Positions 32,466-42,168 of a DNA stretch of 64,000 bases are shown piece after piece. Origin of the DNA: Paenibacillus sp. FSL R5-0623 (GTDB lineage: Bacteria > Bacillota > Bacilli > Paenibacillales > Paenibacillaceae); the NCBI RefSeq assembly GCF_037974265.1, contig NZ_CP150233.1, positions 5,828,001-5,892,000 of the forward strand. Reading direction: 5' to 3'. How positions within the stretch are numbered: position 1 is the stretch's first letter; each line of letters begins with the position of its first letter. The notes beneath the pieces are model-generated. The model worked only from the letters and a program-made list of their open reading frames with translations, did not search any database and was not told the origin of the DNA. A program made the translations under genes and the position numbers.

Positions 32466-35400
32466 CTAGCGTTGAAGCTGTTGTCTGCGGCGGAAGTACA
32501 TGAATCCCGCGCTACCTAGCGCTATCAGCATCATACCCACAGCAGTGTAAGCCAATGTGCTCTCTTCACCTGTTTGTGGCAGCATTCCCTGAGATCCAAG
32601 ATTTCCGTTTGGCTGTGATGCAGAATTTCCATTGCCCTGTGATCCATCTGTATCCGTTCCAGCAGGAGGTGCAAGTGCACCATCCCCATCCGGTGCATCA
32701 GTATCCCCAACTGGAGGTGCAGTGTCGTCACCGTTGAAAACGCCTGGTGTCGTTGGGACTACCCCGGAATCTTCATCTGTCGGACTTTGGGTTCCTCCCC
32801 CAGACTCTGTAGGTTCAGTAACAACAGTGCCTGGGATAGACGTTCCTGGTGTTTCCGGTTCCGGTGTTGTTGGTTTATCCGGATCTGGCGGCGTTACCCC
32901 CGTATTAGGTGTTCCCGGATTATAAGGTCCACTAGACCCACCACCCGATACCGGGATAGCCTGATTTGTTTTTTCCACAACTACGGCTTCGGTTTGTATG
33001 TTCGTAATTTCAAATGGTACTGGTGTTGTTTCCAACATGTATCCGTTGGGCGCTTTTATTTCAACCAACTGATATTTATTGATATCCAAGTCTTCAAGTA
33101 CAATTTCACCTTGTTGATTGGTTGTCAATGTAGCTTCATCCAGACCTGTTACCTTGCGGAACTCCCAATTCCCATTTGCATCCATTAATGCAGTTTGGGC
33201 CCGTAATTCAAACACAGCTCCTTGCAGGTGCTGTGTTCTACCCGCATTGGTTTTAATCAATTTCACGGAACGATCATTTTTTTTATTTTCTATGGTCAAT
33301 TGGGTTTCCGGGCTGATAATAGATACAAGGGTCTCCGGCTGTTCAATAACAAAGCCTTCTGCCTTGGTCTCTACCAATGTATATGGACCATAGTCCAAAC
33401 CGTCGAATTCAATGACCCCATTGAGGTCGGTTACTTTTGTATCGATGACAATGTTGGAACGATCACGCAATTCGAATTCAATTCCGCTTAATACGGACTG
33501 ATCCTTGGCATTTACTTTGGTAACGACAAGTGTACCACCCGTCCCCATTGCATTAGACTTCGTCAATGTAATAATCTCCGTCTGATTCTCTACAATCGTG
33601 AACGGAATTGGTGTAGCATCCAACTGATAAAACTCGGGTGCCACGACTTCTACCAATTCATAATCTCCTGGTAACAGTCCCCCTTTGGCGATCTTTCCAT
33701 CTTCCCCTGTCGTTAACTCATCGATTTTCTCTCGCGTAGCGCCGTCCTTGGCGTACAATTCGAAAGTTGCACCGTTAAGTGTCTTGGAGGAGTCCACCGC
33801 ATCTACCTTGATTAATTCAAAGCCTTGGCGAATCTTTTTATTTTCAATTTCAAAAGTGATATCCGCATCCTTAAATTCAATCGTTTTACCTGAGGCAGAG
33901 CCATATTCAGGATCAACCAAGTACCCTGCCGGTGCAGATAATTCTTTTAACTTATAAGGTACACCGTTGGTTAGATTGTTTAATCGATAGTTTCTGGAGC
34001 TTTCAACCACACCATTCTCGTCCGTTGGTTTCAATGTTTCCAGAAGCGTAGTTCCAGACGCATTATAGATTGCAAATATTGCACCCTCCAGCGGAACTCC
34101 TGTATCACTGACTTTGTGAATTCTGATTTTGCCCAGACCTGTAGAGGCTCCTCCACCTGCTCCAGCCAAGGAAACTTTGATTCCCGACTGATTACCTTCT
34201 CCGATTACCGAGGAAGATTGGCCTGCAAATTCAACCTTATTCTCAATTCGGGCGCCATGATCGGCATTAATATAAGACTGATATTCCAAAATGAATGCAG
34301 TATGGATATCTTTCTTGAAGGTGAAGGTAAATGTATTGCCCTCCACGTCCAATTCATAATCAGCCGGATCAACAAGTCCAGCTTTGGTAGATACATTGCC
34401 TGAATTGTTGGCAGGTAAATTGGTTGCATATAATTTCAATGAATCAGCCAATAAAATCTGGTTCTCTGACATGGTATCTGTTAATTGATTACCCGCAGGA
34501 ATGAAAGATTGACTTGGATTGATATTTACCGTCCATGATGCTTTATCCGTTGTACCTTCTTGCTTTCCTGTTTTGTGCACGTATACACCACCGTTGGCAG
34601 GTGTAACACTAGCTGATCTATTAAATCGTATTGCACCACCCTCACCATCCGTCAGAACAGCCTGGTTGGCATAAGCGCCTACGACAGAATATGGTCCATC
34701 CAGACTTGTTTGGTACTGAATGCGATAAGCCATTTTGCCCATGTTACCCAGATCCAAGACAAAACCTTTACCGTCCGGGTTCAGTTGGAATTGATCAGGT
34801 GTGAGTGGTACCTCGCTACCTACAGCAGTAACATTATTAGCTCCCTGTAACTCTAACTCATGAACTTTCAATGAACCGTCTACGAAAGATTGGTCTCCAG
34901 TGTAGGCATCCTTAAGGATTGCATCCTGAATATCAAACAAATTGTAGTTTACATCGATTGTCCAGGTGATCTTTTTATCTTTGGCGCTATATTCACCCTT
35001 TTTGTTACCATTTTGAATCGTGTAGTCCTGCGGTTTGACCGCAGCAGATTTTGTAATCGTAGTCTGTTTTACATCAGACTCTTCCCAATCGATCTTGGCC
35101 GAGTTGCGATATTCATCATTCGTTGGCATACCCGCTGTGGGATCGAAGCTTGTCTTATAAGTAATAACATGCTCCGTACTGAGCGTTACGCCGTCCTTCA
35201 AGCGAAGTGAGAATCCTTTTTCATACGTTGGATCAGCCGGGTCTGGAGTCAGTTCAAAGTCGTCCTTGTTAACACCACTCACTTGAAGACTACCCGGAAT
35301 CAGTTTCATATGTCTGCCTTCGTAATTATCGGTGATGACGATATCCGTCATGTCCTGCAAATCATGATTCAAAACCATCTGCCATTCAATTTCTTTTGTG

Positions 35401-36980
35401 TTGAAGTTTTCACTTTTTACACTCTTTGCAAAAATGACTTCCTGAATGTCTCTTCGGCCTGTTTTGGAAGTACCATCATACATGTTCACTGTGTTCGTAA
35501 TGGTGTCGTTTGTATAAACACGATGAATGGATTGTGTATCATATTCAATCTCATAGGCCTTTGTAATATCGTTCTTAAAATGTAATCTGAAGCCATCATC
35601 GAACCCTGTACCGATCGCTTCGAGTGTGTATTCATTTGGATTGATCAGTGTTCTGTTCGAAGCCGCTCCACTTGCATTAATGTCCACTTGATACACTTTG
35701 ACGGAATTGTTGATCAGTTGCTGTTTTGCCGTATCAAAGCGGTCTTCAATCCATGCATTCGTTTGCATGATTTCTTGCTGATTGTAGTTATATTGCACTT
35801 TCCATGTGATCGTCTGCGTCACCGGATCATACGTACTATCTTGCCCTGACTTGTTCAAAGGCTCATTAAAACTCACACGAACTCGACCAATATCTGTTTC
35901 GTTGTGCTCGCTCTGATCTGTTGTAAGCGCAACCTGATTTTGATACTCCACGTTGGTGAACGGAGCAGTGGTTGGTGCTTTAACACTTGTCGTATAGGTT
36001 ACACGATAGGCCTTATCTGTATCTCCCAATTGAATTGGAAACTCTGATTCTGTGCGAACCCCTGGACCTTCTTTAACAGATCCATTCAATTGCACTTCCA
36101 ATTCGCGAATTTCGATATTGCCCTTGAGCTCTAGCTCTGCCGGGAACGTGTCTGCAAGAACAGCATTTTTCATAGCCTTCTCGCCTTGGTTAAAATCTAC
36201 GGTCCATTTAATTTCATCCGAGTTGAAGTTGTTTTTGTTTGCTGTTCCCGATTTCTTTAACTTATCTATGGCTGTGTTGGCAAAATGCACATCAATGATG
36301 CCCTGCCCTACGGAACTAAAGTCTATCTGTTGTTTCAAACCATCTTCCATCTTGCTCTCATCGAACTTAATCCACACGTAGAAGTTGCCTTCCAGTTTTG
36401 CATGCTCGATCAGTTCATTAAAGGTAAAGATGATTGTGCCATCTGGATTCACCACATACTCCCCTACACCGCCATCCAGATTACCCTTAAGCTGTGATCC
36501 GATGATGAATTTATCGGGCAAGTTAAAGGTGAACGTAGAGCCATCGCTGTAGTTGTGGTTGTCATCTGCAAGTCCCCATGCAAAGACTACAGCCACCTCA
36601 TCCTGAATGCGTGGTCGAATATCCTCGATTTTATCTCCTTTGACTTCAATCGTGCCATTCCCGTTGTCTTCTGGTGCCTGATTGTACATCTGCACACTGG
36701 TAATCAATTGATCTGTAATTACCGGACCTGCAGCTGCCACTGCTAAACTGCTCTGGTTGAGGTTTCCCTCCCCCTCTTCTTCCGGAGTGGCAGCAACGTC
36801 AACGTTGTTGACCTCTTCCGAACCTGCCAAACCTTCTTCTGACGCTGTATCGCTGATTGCACTGGCTGGCAAATTAGTTAATTCATCCTGAGCATGCATT
36901 GTTGGTGTAAATATCCAACCCTGCATCATTTGCGTGACCAGTAACAGAGCAATGATCACTATGCTCACTTTTTTCCTCAT
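32466..36980 (-). CDS. Large LPXTG cell-wall adhesin with collagen-binding-type and Cna-B (SpaA) domains
   Basis: About 1504 residues. A signal peptide (MRKKVSIVIIALLLV..) is followed by a long region (about 90-940) of repeated adhesin/collagen-binding-type Ig folds. Their recurring signature is (I/W)xW-V-x-(F/Y/N)-N with ITDNYEG-like D-x-(F/Y) ends, e.g. EIKWTVDFNQ, TITWKVQYN, EIEWQMVLNHD, KITWTIDVNYN and KASWTVNINPS. Four SpaA/Cna-B domains follow (starting about 953, 1056, 1153, 1243; e.g. GLGKIRIHKVSDTGVPLEGA). A Pro/Gly/Thr linker, LPQTG near residue 1470, a transmembrane helix and FRRRQQLQR form the sorting signal. Such proteins form stalks that bind host or matrix polymers, often with isopeptide bonds. 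The in-frame ATG at 36980 is 11 bases from GGAGG; the ATG at 36989 is too close. Confidence 0.88.
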   Translation of the reverse strand: MRKKVSIVIIALLLVTQMMQGWIFTPTMHAQDELTNLPASAISDTASEEGLAGSEEVNNVDVAATPEEEGEGNLNQSSLAVAAAGPVITDQLITSVQMYNQAPEDNGNGTIEVKGDKIEDIRPRIQDEVAVVFAWGLADDNHNYSDGSTFTFNLPDKFIIGSQLKGNLDGGVGEYVVNPDGTIIFTFNELIEHAKLEGNFYVWIKFDESKMEDGLKQQIDFSSVGQGIIDVHFANTAIDKLKKSGTANKNNFNSDEIKWTVDFNQGEKAMKNAVLADTFPAELELKGNIEIRELEVQLNGSVKEGPGVRTESEFPIQLGDTDKAYRVTYTTSVKAPTTAPFTNVEYQNQVALTTDQSEHNETDIGRVRVSFNEPLNKSGQDSTYDPVTQTITWKVQYNYNQQEIMQTNAWIEDRFDTAKQQLINNSVKVYQVDINASGAASNRTLINPNEYTLEAIGTGFDDGFRLHFKNDITKAYEIEYDTQSIHRVYTNDTITNTVNMYDGTSKTGRRDIQEVIFAKSVKSENFNTKEIEWQMVLNHDLQDMTDIVITDNYEGRHMKLIPGSLQVSGVNKDDFELTPDPADPTYEKGFSLRLKDGVTLSTEHVITYKTSFDPTAGMPTNDEYRNSAKIDWEESDVKQTTITKSAAVKPQDYTIQNGNKKGEYSAKDKKITWTIDVNYNLFDIQDAILKDAYTGDQSFVDGSLKVHELELQGANNVTAVGSEVPLTPDQFQLNPDGKGFVLDLGNMGKMAYRIQYQTSLDGPYSVVGAYANQAVLTDGEGGAIRFNRSASVTPANGGVYVHKTGKQEGTTDKASWTVNINPSQSFIPAGNQLTDTMSENQILLADSLKLYATNLPANNSGNVSTKAGLVDPADYELDVEGNTFTFTFKKDIHTAFILEYQSYINADHGARIENKVEFAGQSSSVIGEGNQSGIKVSLAGAGGGASTGLGKIRIHKVSDTGVPLEGAIFAIYNASGTTLLETLKPTDENGVVESSRNYRLNNLTNGVPYKLKELSAPAGYLVDPEYGSASGKTIEFKDADITFEIENKKIRQGFELIKVDAVDSSKTLNGATFELYAKDGATREKIDELTTGEDGKIAKGGLLPGDYELVEVVAPEFYQLDATPIPFTIVENQTEIITLTKSNAMGTGGTLVVTKVNAKDQSVLSGIEFELRDRSNIVIDTKVTDLNGVIEFDGLDYGPYTLVETKAEGFVIEQPETLVSIISPETQLTIENKKNDRSVKLIKTNAGRTQHLQGAVFELRAQTALMDANGNWEFRKVTGLDEATLTTNQQGEIVLEDLDINKYQLVEIKAPNGYMLETTPVPFEITNIQTEAVVVEKTNQAIPVSGGGSSGPYNPGTPNTGVTPPDPDKPTTPEPETPGTSIPGTVVTEPTESGGGTQSPTDEDSGVVPTTPGVFNGDDTAPPVGDTDAPDGDGALAPPAGTDTDGSQGNGNSASQPNGNLGSQGMLPQTGEESTLAYTAVGMMLIALGSAGFMYFRRRQQLQR

Positions 36981-37076
36981 TGTTTGCATATCCTCCTCGT
37001 ACGTAGTGTTGGCATACGCCGAAGATTAGAATAGCAAAGCGACATATACAAAAAATAGACAACCCTAAATTGAACA

Positions 37077-37109
37077 CAAAAAAGGATACTCCTCAATCGA
37101 AGCATCCTG
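37077..37109 (-). terminator. Weak terminator after the transglutaminase-like gene
   Basis: On the minus strand AGGATGCTTC and GAGGAGTATCCT pair imperfectly, followed by TTTTTTG. Confidence 0.45.
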
Positions 37110-37121
37110 TTCAAACGGTTG

Positions 37122-38249
37122 TTATAGTGTCCAGTTAATTTTGACGCGCAGATCCGTAGTACCTTCCATTTTGGACACATAATAAGATATCGATTCCATG
37201 CCAAGCTGGTACAAATCCTGCAAATCTTCAATCAGTCCAGCCTCCGTACCCTTGTACCTGAATGTCAGCGAGGTTCCGCCTTCCTTCAGCTTACTCTGAA
37301 CTTTGGTCTTCAGCGCAGCATGGCCTTTAACAGCATCCTGTTCATCATACAGGGAATAGTCGAGAGCATGGTACAGCTTCTGATAGGCTGCCTTTTTGCT
37401 ATCTCCAGCCTTCACCAGCTTCAGTAAAGCTTCCCGATACGGGGCTGGCGCAGCGGGGTACTTGCTTTTGCCTGTCCAGATATGGTCACGCGCCATCTCA
37501 TCATCACTCAGCATATAATAACTGTGGCTCACCTTACCTTTGCGGTCAGGGGTAGGATCATCCCAGGTTGTGTCCATATGGTACCACTTGCCGTCCAGGT
37601 TCACGATATTCCAGGCATGAAGCTGCCCGCCCGCTGTACCTTCCACAATCCGGTTATCGATACCTACTCGCTCCAGCATCCGATATGCCAGCAGTGAATA
37701 TCCCTGACAGACGGTACTGCCTGTAACAAGCCCGTCATAAGCCGTATATTTCTTCAGAGAGGTATCGTAGGAAAGGTTAAGCACAATCCAGTCATGAATG
37801 ACCTTGACCTTCTCATGATCCGTCATGCCGGGTTTGATGATTTCTTTCAACACGTTTGTGACTTTACGATTCACATAATCGGTCTGCTCCTTGGTCTCCC
37901 GATAGGAGAGCGTCACATGCACCTCGGCCGACACATTGGAGCCTTTATAATTGAATGCATAACTTTTAACGGTATATTGGATATAAGGGTCACTCTTCAT
38001 TGCCTCATCGATGGAGGTTTGTAATTGTTTTTTGAGGCCTTTCACATTGCCTTTGTATGTAAAAACAAGTTCCTCCGTTCGCTGTGACATTGCGGTAAGC
38101 AAGGTCTGACGCAAATCTGTTGCCGTGGATATATCTGATGTCCCTGATGCAGCATACAGTTGATCCAGATCAACCGTACGTGGTAACGCTACAGCAATCA
38201 GACAGCCTGCCAGCAGTATGGTGATAATTCGTTTCCCGTTCTTACCCAT
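37122..38249 (-). CDS. Secreted transglutaminase-like protein
   Basis: A 375-residue protein with an N-terminal signal peptide or anchor (IITILLAGCLIAVAL). The transglutaminase core has a Cys-His-Asp triad: Cys in VCQGYSLLAYRML near residue 182, His in LHAWNIVNLDGKWYHMD near 213, and Asp in DTTWDDP. A YLQ-type segment YYMLSDDEMARDH follows. Regions before and after the core (LVFTYKGN.. and LTFRYKGTEAGLIEDLQ) look like a duplicated accessory domain. The family can act as peptidase or cross-linker on the cell surface. It stands between the LPXTG adhesin and the SLH protein on the same strand, with terminators between, so it is probably transcribed alone. Confidence 0.8.
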   Translation of the reverse strand: MGKNGKRIITILLAGCLIAVALPRTVDLDQLYAASGTSDISTATDLRQTLLTAMSQRTEELVFTYKGNVKGLKKQLQTSIDEAMKSDPYIQYTVKSYAFNYKGSNVSAEVHVTLSYRETKEQTDYVNRKVTNVLKEIIKPGMTDHEKVKVIHDWIVLNLSYDTSLKKYTAYDGLVTGSTVCQGYSLLAYRMLERVGIDNRIVEGTAGGQLHAWNIVNLDGKWYHMDTTWDDPTPDRKGKVSHSYYMLSDDEMARDHIWTGKSKYPAAPAPYREALLKLVKAGDSKKAAYQKLYHALDYSLYDEQDAVKGHAALKTKVQSKLKEGGTSLTFRYKGTEAGLIEDLQDLYQLGMESISYYVSKMEGTTDLRVKINWTL

Positions 38250-38341
38250 GAAAGGAACCCACCCTTCTTTGCAAAGTTCTCACGCCCTATTGTATCACAA
38301 AAGGCTCTGTCGTCATTCTTCTAGTTTTGTCAAAGCAAATC

Positions 38342-38371
38342 AAAAGAGACCTTCTATGGAAGGTCCCTTTG
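38342..38371 (-). terminator. Terminator after the SLH-domain gene
   Basis: GGGACCTTCCATAGAAGGTCTC on the minus strand, followed by TTTTG. It is a compact GC-rich hairpin 80 bases past the stop codon. Confidence 0.65.
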
Positions 38372-38450
38372 ATCTTCAGTTCAATCAATCACGATAACCC
38401 GTTATTTTCATCCTATGATTCGCTTGGGCATGATATGTGTGATTCCTCGT

Positions 38451-40844
38451 CTAATACAGGCGATTACCACTCATAAACGTATCTGTTTTACCTTGAAGCT
38501 TCGCCAGCCGTTCCAATACCTGTGACGCTTCAGCTACCGTCACTTTTCGTGCAGGCATGAATCGTCCTTCAATCGAAGGAAGCAATCCCAGCTTCAGACT
38601 CAGGGAAACCGCTCCCTTACTTGTAATGGCACTGGCATCCGCAATGTTGGGAAGATCCGATGGCAACGTATAGAATCCGGCCAGCTTCTCATAGCGTAAA
38701 ATACGTACAAGCAGCACTGCCAATTCTTCACGTGTCATCTCTTCCTGCGGATTCAAATTCTGTTCAGGGTCCGCTCCGGCAAGCCAGCGCTGATCGATTA
38801 ATGCCCGAACTGCCTTATAATACGGGCTGTCAGGTGTCACATCAGCGTATAACTTGTCATCTCCGTCCCCACTGTAGTACAGATCCATATTTGGATTAAT
38901 CGCTCTTGCCAGATAGTTAAACCAATCTCCTCGGGTGATCACACGATCCGGGAATACGCGTCCCTGCTCATCAGCAAGCAATACGCCATGCTGTGTCATA
39001 TTGCGTAGAGCTGCTTCGGCGACATGACCGGAAATATCCGTAGGATCCGCCTTGGTTGCAGAGCTTGTATCCCCGTATAACAACATCCATTTTCCTGTGT
39101 TAGCATCCAGCACTTCATAGTTGCCATAGATCGAATTTTCATCTCGTGTAGGCATATAAGCTAGGTTAACTCCCACCGGGATGACTTCACCGCTGTTCAT
39201 ACCCCATCCACCGTAACGAGAGTACGCCAGAACCAGCTTGAACTCTTTCAGATAGATTGCCTTTGCCTCTTCGTAACTAATGGCTGGCTCTTTCTCTGCT
39301 GGCAGTTGTTCAGGCGTTGCGGCAATACGTGTATAGAATTCGTTAATCGTTCCGTTGTTCAGCACCTGTACTTGTGCCGTATCATCCTTAACCGGAATTC
39401 CGTTCAGATAACGCTGGAACATAAAGGTACGCGCATCATCTACCTCAATAACGTTAGATAGGCGGAACTGTTCCGTTGCATCTGGAACTAGCGCAATGAC
39501 CGTGTCCATCGCCAGTTTCTCAGCCTGCTTTCGGGTTACCCCTTTGCCTGCCTTCTCTTCAGTTGTCTTCTCCTGCTCCATCTGTGGTCCCATTCGTTGC
39601 ATCATCGTATAACTGTAGATCTGTCCAGTAACTGCATCTACCTGTGCTGAGATATCCCGCATGAACATATAGGACATATTGGCACTTCGATCGCTCCAGC
39701 TCAGACTCCATACCTGATTGTTCGGGCTTGCATATAATCCCTTGCTTAACTGGCTGTGCTCCAGCTTGTAACCCTTGGGAATATCAAAGTTCGTAGCCAC
39801 CCGATTGGCGGCCTGCTGTACATTTAACCTCGTACCATTGGCTGGGACAAAAGGCGTTACATCGCCTTTCAGCTTCGTATCCTGCTGCAAAGAGTCTTCA
39901 TCTACAGCTTTACCGGTTAATGTATTAATCCGTTCCAACGTATTGGCTTCAATCGGAACGATACTGATAGTCTTTGGTGTGTAGCCAAGATAATACTGCT
40001 GACCTTGTTTGGAAGACAGACGATCTTTGGAGATATAGGCCAGCTCCACATCAAACTGTTCTTCAAACTGCTGTCTCGCCTTCTCTTCCGAAGCTGCCGG
40101 TTTCGATGAAGGATACTTAGCTGAGGTAGTACCTCGTGAGTAACCTGTCACCAAACCACTTTCATCCACATTTATGTAGACTGTCTCTGCGTCAGATAAT
40201 AACCCGTCATGCTTCAACTGGTAACCGTATCGATACTCTGTTCTGCCGAATAATGACTGTTGTTCAATAGAAGAATACAGATCTCCAAGCGGAGCATACT
40301 CTGTATCTTTCAGACCTGGAATCGCTTGGTACAACAGGTTCACGGCCTTCTCTTCGGCTTCAGCTTTGGTTAGCTTAACATCCGATGCCGTGACATATTT
40401 ATCCATGACATCCGACGGCAAATGTACACTTAACACTTCCCCTGTGCCTGCATGTACGGTTGCATTGAATCCTGACGTATGATTGCCTTGCGTAATCTGG
40501 AATCCGATCTCCCATGCCTTGTAGTCTGGCGGTGGATAAGAATTAGGTGAATCGAATCGTGCAGATGAGATCGTTGCTTTCTTTAACAAAGGAAATAGCT
40601 TCAGTATATTTTCACTGGCTTGCCTGGATGAGATTTTCGCTCCCTCGGGCACGTCATTGCTCGTTGCGTCTAGTTGTTCATTTTCCCCCGTTGTCGCTTC
40701 AGTCAACTGTTCTGCTTGCGCGGCTGATGCACTGCCTGCAAAACCTGGTGTTTGCGAAGCAAGTAACAGTGTTGCCATCGCTGCCGTTGCAGCTTTGGCT
40801 GTGAACATTTTGAAACGTACATTAAACTTCCAATTCAAACTCAA
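38451..40844 (-). CDS. Secreted YcdB/PepSY-type protein with three SLH domains
   Basis: About 797 residues. A signal peptide (AATAAMATLLLASQTPGFAGSASAA) is followed by several YcdB/YcdC-PepSY-like units (e.g. KAWEIGFQITQGNHTSGFNATVHAGTGEV; VWSLSWSDRS; ISYEEAKAIYLKEF). The last 190 residues are three S-layer homology domains (VFPDRVITRGDWFNYLARAI; YADVTPDSPYYKAVRALID; FMPARKVTVAEASQVLERL). These anchor the protein non-covalently to pyruvylated wall polymer. PepSY units are thought to inhibit or modulate peptidases. The frame opens with an ATG at 40874, but GGGAGAGG seven bases before the TTG at 40842-40844 makes TTG the likely start. Confidence 0.82.
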   Translation of the reverse strand: MSLNWKFNVRFKMFTAKAATAAMATLLLASQTPGFAGSASAAQAEQLTEATTGENEQLDATSNDVPEGAKISSRQASENILKLFPLLKKATISSARFDSPNSYPPPDYKAWEIGFQITQGNHTSGFNATVHAGTGEVLSVHLPSDVMDKYVTASDVKLTKAEAEEKAVNLLYQAIPGLKDTEYAPLGDLYSSIEQQSLFGRTEYRYGYQLKHDGLLSDAETVYINVDESGLVTGYSRGTTSAKYPSSKPAASEEKARQQFEEQFDVELAYISKDRLSSKQGQQYYLGYTPKTISIVPIEANTLERINTLTGKAVDEDSLQQDTKLKGDVTPFVPANGTRLNVQQAANRVATNFDIPKGYKLEHSQLSKGLYASPNNQVWSLSWSDRSANMSYMFMRDISAQVDAVTGQIYSYTMMQRMGPQMEQEKTTEEKAGKGVTRKQAEKLAMDTVIALVPDATEQFRLSNVIEVDDARTFMFQRYLNGIPVKDDTAQVQVLNNGTINEFYTRIAATPEQLPAEKEPAISYEEAKAIYLKEFKLVLAYSRYGGWGMNSGEVIPVGVNLAYMPTRDENSIYGNYEVLDANTGKWMLLYGDTSSATKADPTDISGHVAEAALRNMTQHGVLLADEQGRVFPDRVITRGDWFNYLARAINPNMDLYYSGDGDDKLYADVTPDSPYYKAVRALIDQRWLAGADPEQNLNPQEEMTREELAVLLVRILRYEKLAGFYTLPSDLPNIADASAITSKGAVSLSLKLGLLPSIEGRFMPARKVTVAEASQVLERLAKLQGKTDTFMSGNRLY

Positions 40845-41001
40845 ATCTGGACCTCTCCCTTCAATTTCATACAAAGATGCATAGCAAATAACCTCGCATG
40901 AATATTGCCAGTCTATCCTATGATACCATAAGCTTCCTTTTTAATGCTCATTTTCGGGGCAATTTTACAAATGTGAATTTCTGCATATTGTTCATAACAG
41001 C

Positions 41002-41027
41002 AAAAAAACGCCAACGACGTTGGCGTT
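41002..41027 (-). terminator. Terminator after the membrane-anchored hydrolase gene
   Basis: On the minus strand GAACGCCAACG/CGTTGGCGTT is a near-perfect compact hairpin followed by TTTTTTG. Confidence 0.85.
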
Positions 41028-41072
41028 CTCTCTGTTAGCCTGCACTCTTATGTAGGCCTGATTTTACCTGGT

Positions 41073-41999
41073 TTAACTGCTCGCAATAGTGGAATCGTTC
41101 GACTTTGACCGACCTTGGACATGAACTTGCAAGAATGGAATAACGGTATCCCAGAAGGCGGGGTCTTCCTCGGAACAACTGTGTCCTCCGCTGTTGACCC
41201 ATAGATGTTCTACAGGTGGATCAGCTTTGGACATAAAATATTCAAGCTCACTCGGGGGAATAAAGTTGTCGCCCTTGGAGTGCACCATAAGCATTGGCAG
41301 TTGCACTCCCCTGCGCCGTTCATTGAGCATCATCACCGGTTCACGCTGACGATAGGATTTCAGAGATTCACCAAGCCGCCAGAACCAGATTCTCGGAATT
41401 AACTGGGCCAGTGGAAACAAGGGCAGACGCCGGCGTCTCAGCTCTGAACTGACGATTACCTCAAATTGCGAAGGCATCGAGTCCGTAATCACTGCTGATA
41501 CAGGAATCCCCTCCGTCACTGCAAGAATCGTACCCAGTCCCCCCAAAGAATGTCCAAGTACTCCGATGGCATCCGGATCGATCTCCGGTCGTGCGGTCGT
41601 ATACTGCAATGCCGCCAGCAAATCATCCCTGAACAAATAGGCAGATGCAGCACGAACCGGATCACTGGCCCCGTGGCTGCGAACATCATACATAAACAGG
41701 GCATATCCTGCTTCCCAGATCGGCCGTGCATAACGAAGAACACGGGAGCGATTGGAGCCCCAGCCATGGGCAATAATAACGAGCGGCCATGGCTTCGGAA
41801 TGTCCGCTCTGGCCGGTATGAACCAGCCATGCACGCGACCACCCCCACTGTCAAAGGTCACATCCTCAAATGGCATTGGGGGTGTTAGTGTGATTGGAAT
41901 CTTCTTAGGTGTCTGGCTCTTTACCGCTGCCTTCCATAATCCACCTGCCGTTACTGCGGCCACGGCGAGCATGCCGCCTATCATTGTTTTAGCTTTCAC
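41073..41999 (-). CDS. Alpha/beta hydrolase with N-terminal membrane anchor
   Basis: About 308 residues. A hydrophobic N-terminus (TMIGGMLAVAAVTAGGLW) suggests a signal anchor. The alpha/beta-hydrolase core has the oxyanion motif IIAHGWGSNR, the nucleophile elbow GHSLGGLG near residue 150, the acid residue in VHSKGDNFIPP and the histidine in NSGGHSCSE. It resembles the BAAT/peptidase S9-like esterase group; the substrate is unknown. The longer frame begins at 42074, but GGAGAGGAGA eight bases before the GTG at 41997-41999 indicates that start (MKAKTMIGG). Confidence 0.78.
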   Translation of the reverse strand: MKAKTMIGGMLAVAAVTAGGLWKAAVKSQTPKKIPITLTPPMPFEDVTFDSGGGRVHGWFIPARADIPKPWPLVIIAHGWGSNRSRVLRYARPIWEAGYALFMYDVRSHGASDPVRAASAYLFRDDLLAALQYTTARPEIDPDAIGVLGHSLGGLGTILAVTEGIPVSAVITDSMPSQFEVIVSSELRRRRLPLFPLAQLIPRIWFWRLGESLKSYRQREPVMMLNERRRGVQLPMLMVHSKGDNFIPPSELEYFMSKADPPVEHLWVNSGGHSCSEEDPAFWDTVIPFLQVHVQGRSKSNDSTIASS

Positions 42000-42168
42000 A
42001 GGGCATCTCTCCTCTCCGAATTCTGGCATACATCCATCATAAAACAATAGAGTGAACGGCACGTTAAACGACATGGGTTTTTATGATAAAGATTGATCCA
42101 ACAACTAATTTAAAGGAACCATCATATATATACCCAAATATACATATCCTTCATCTGACGTTAAAATT

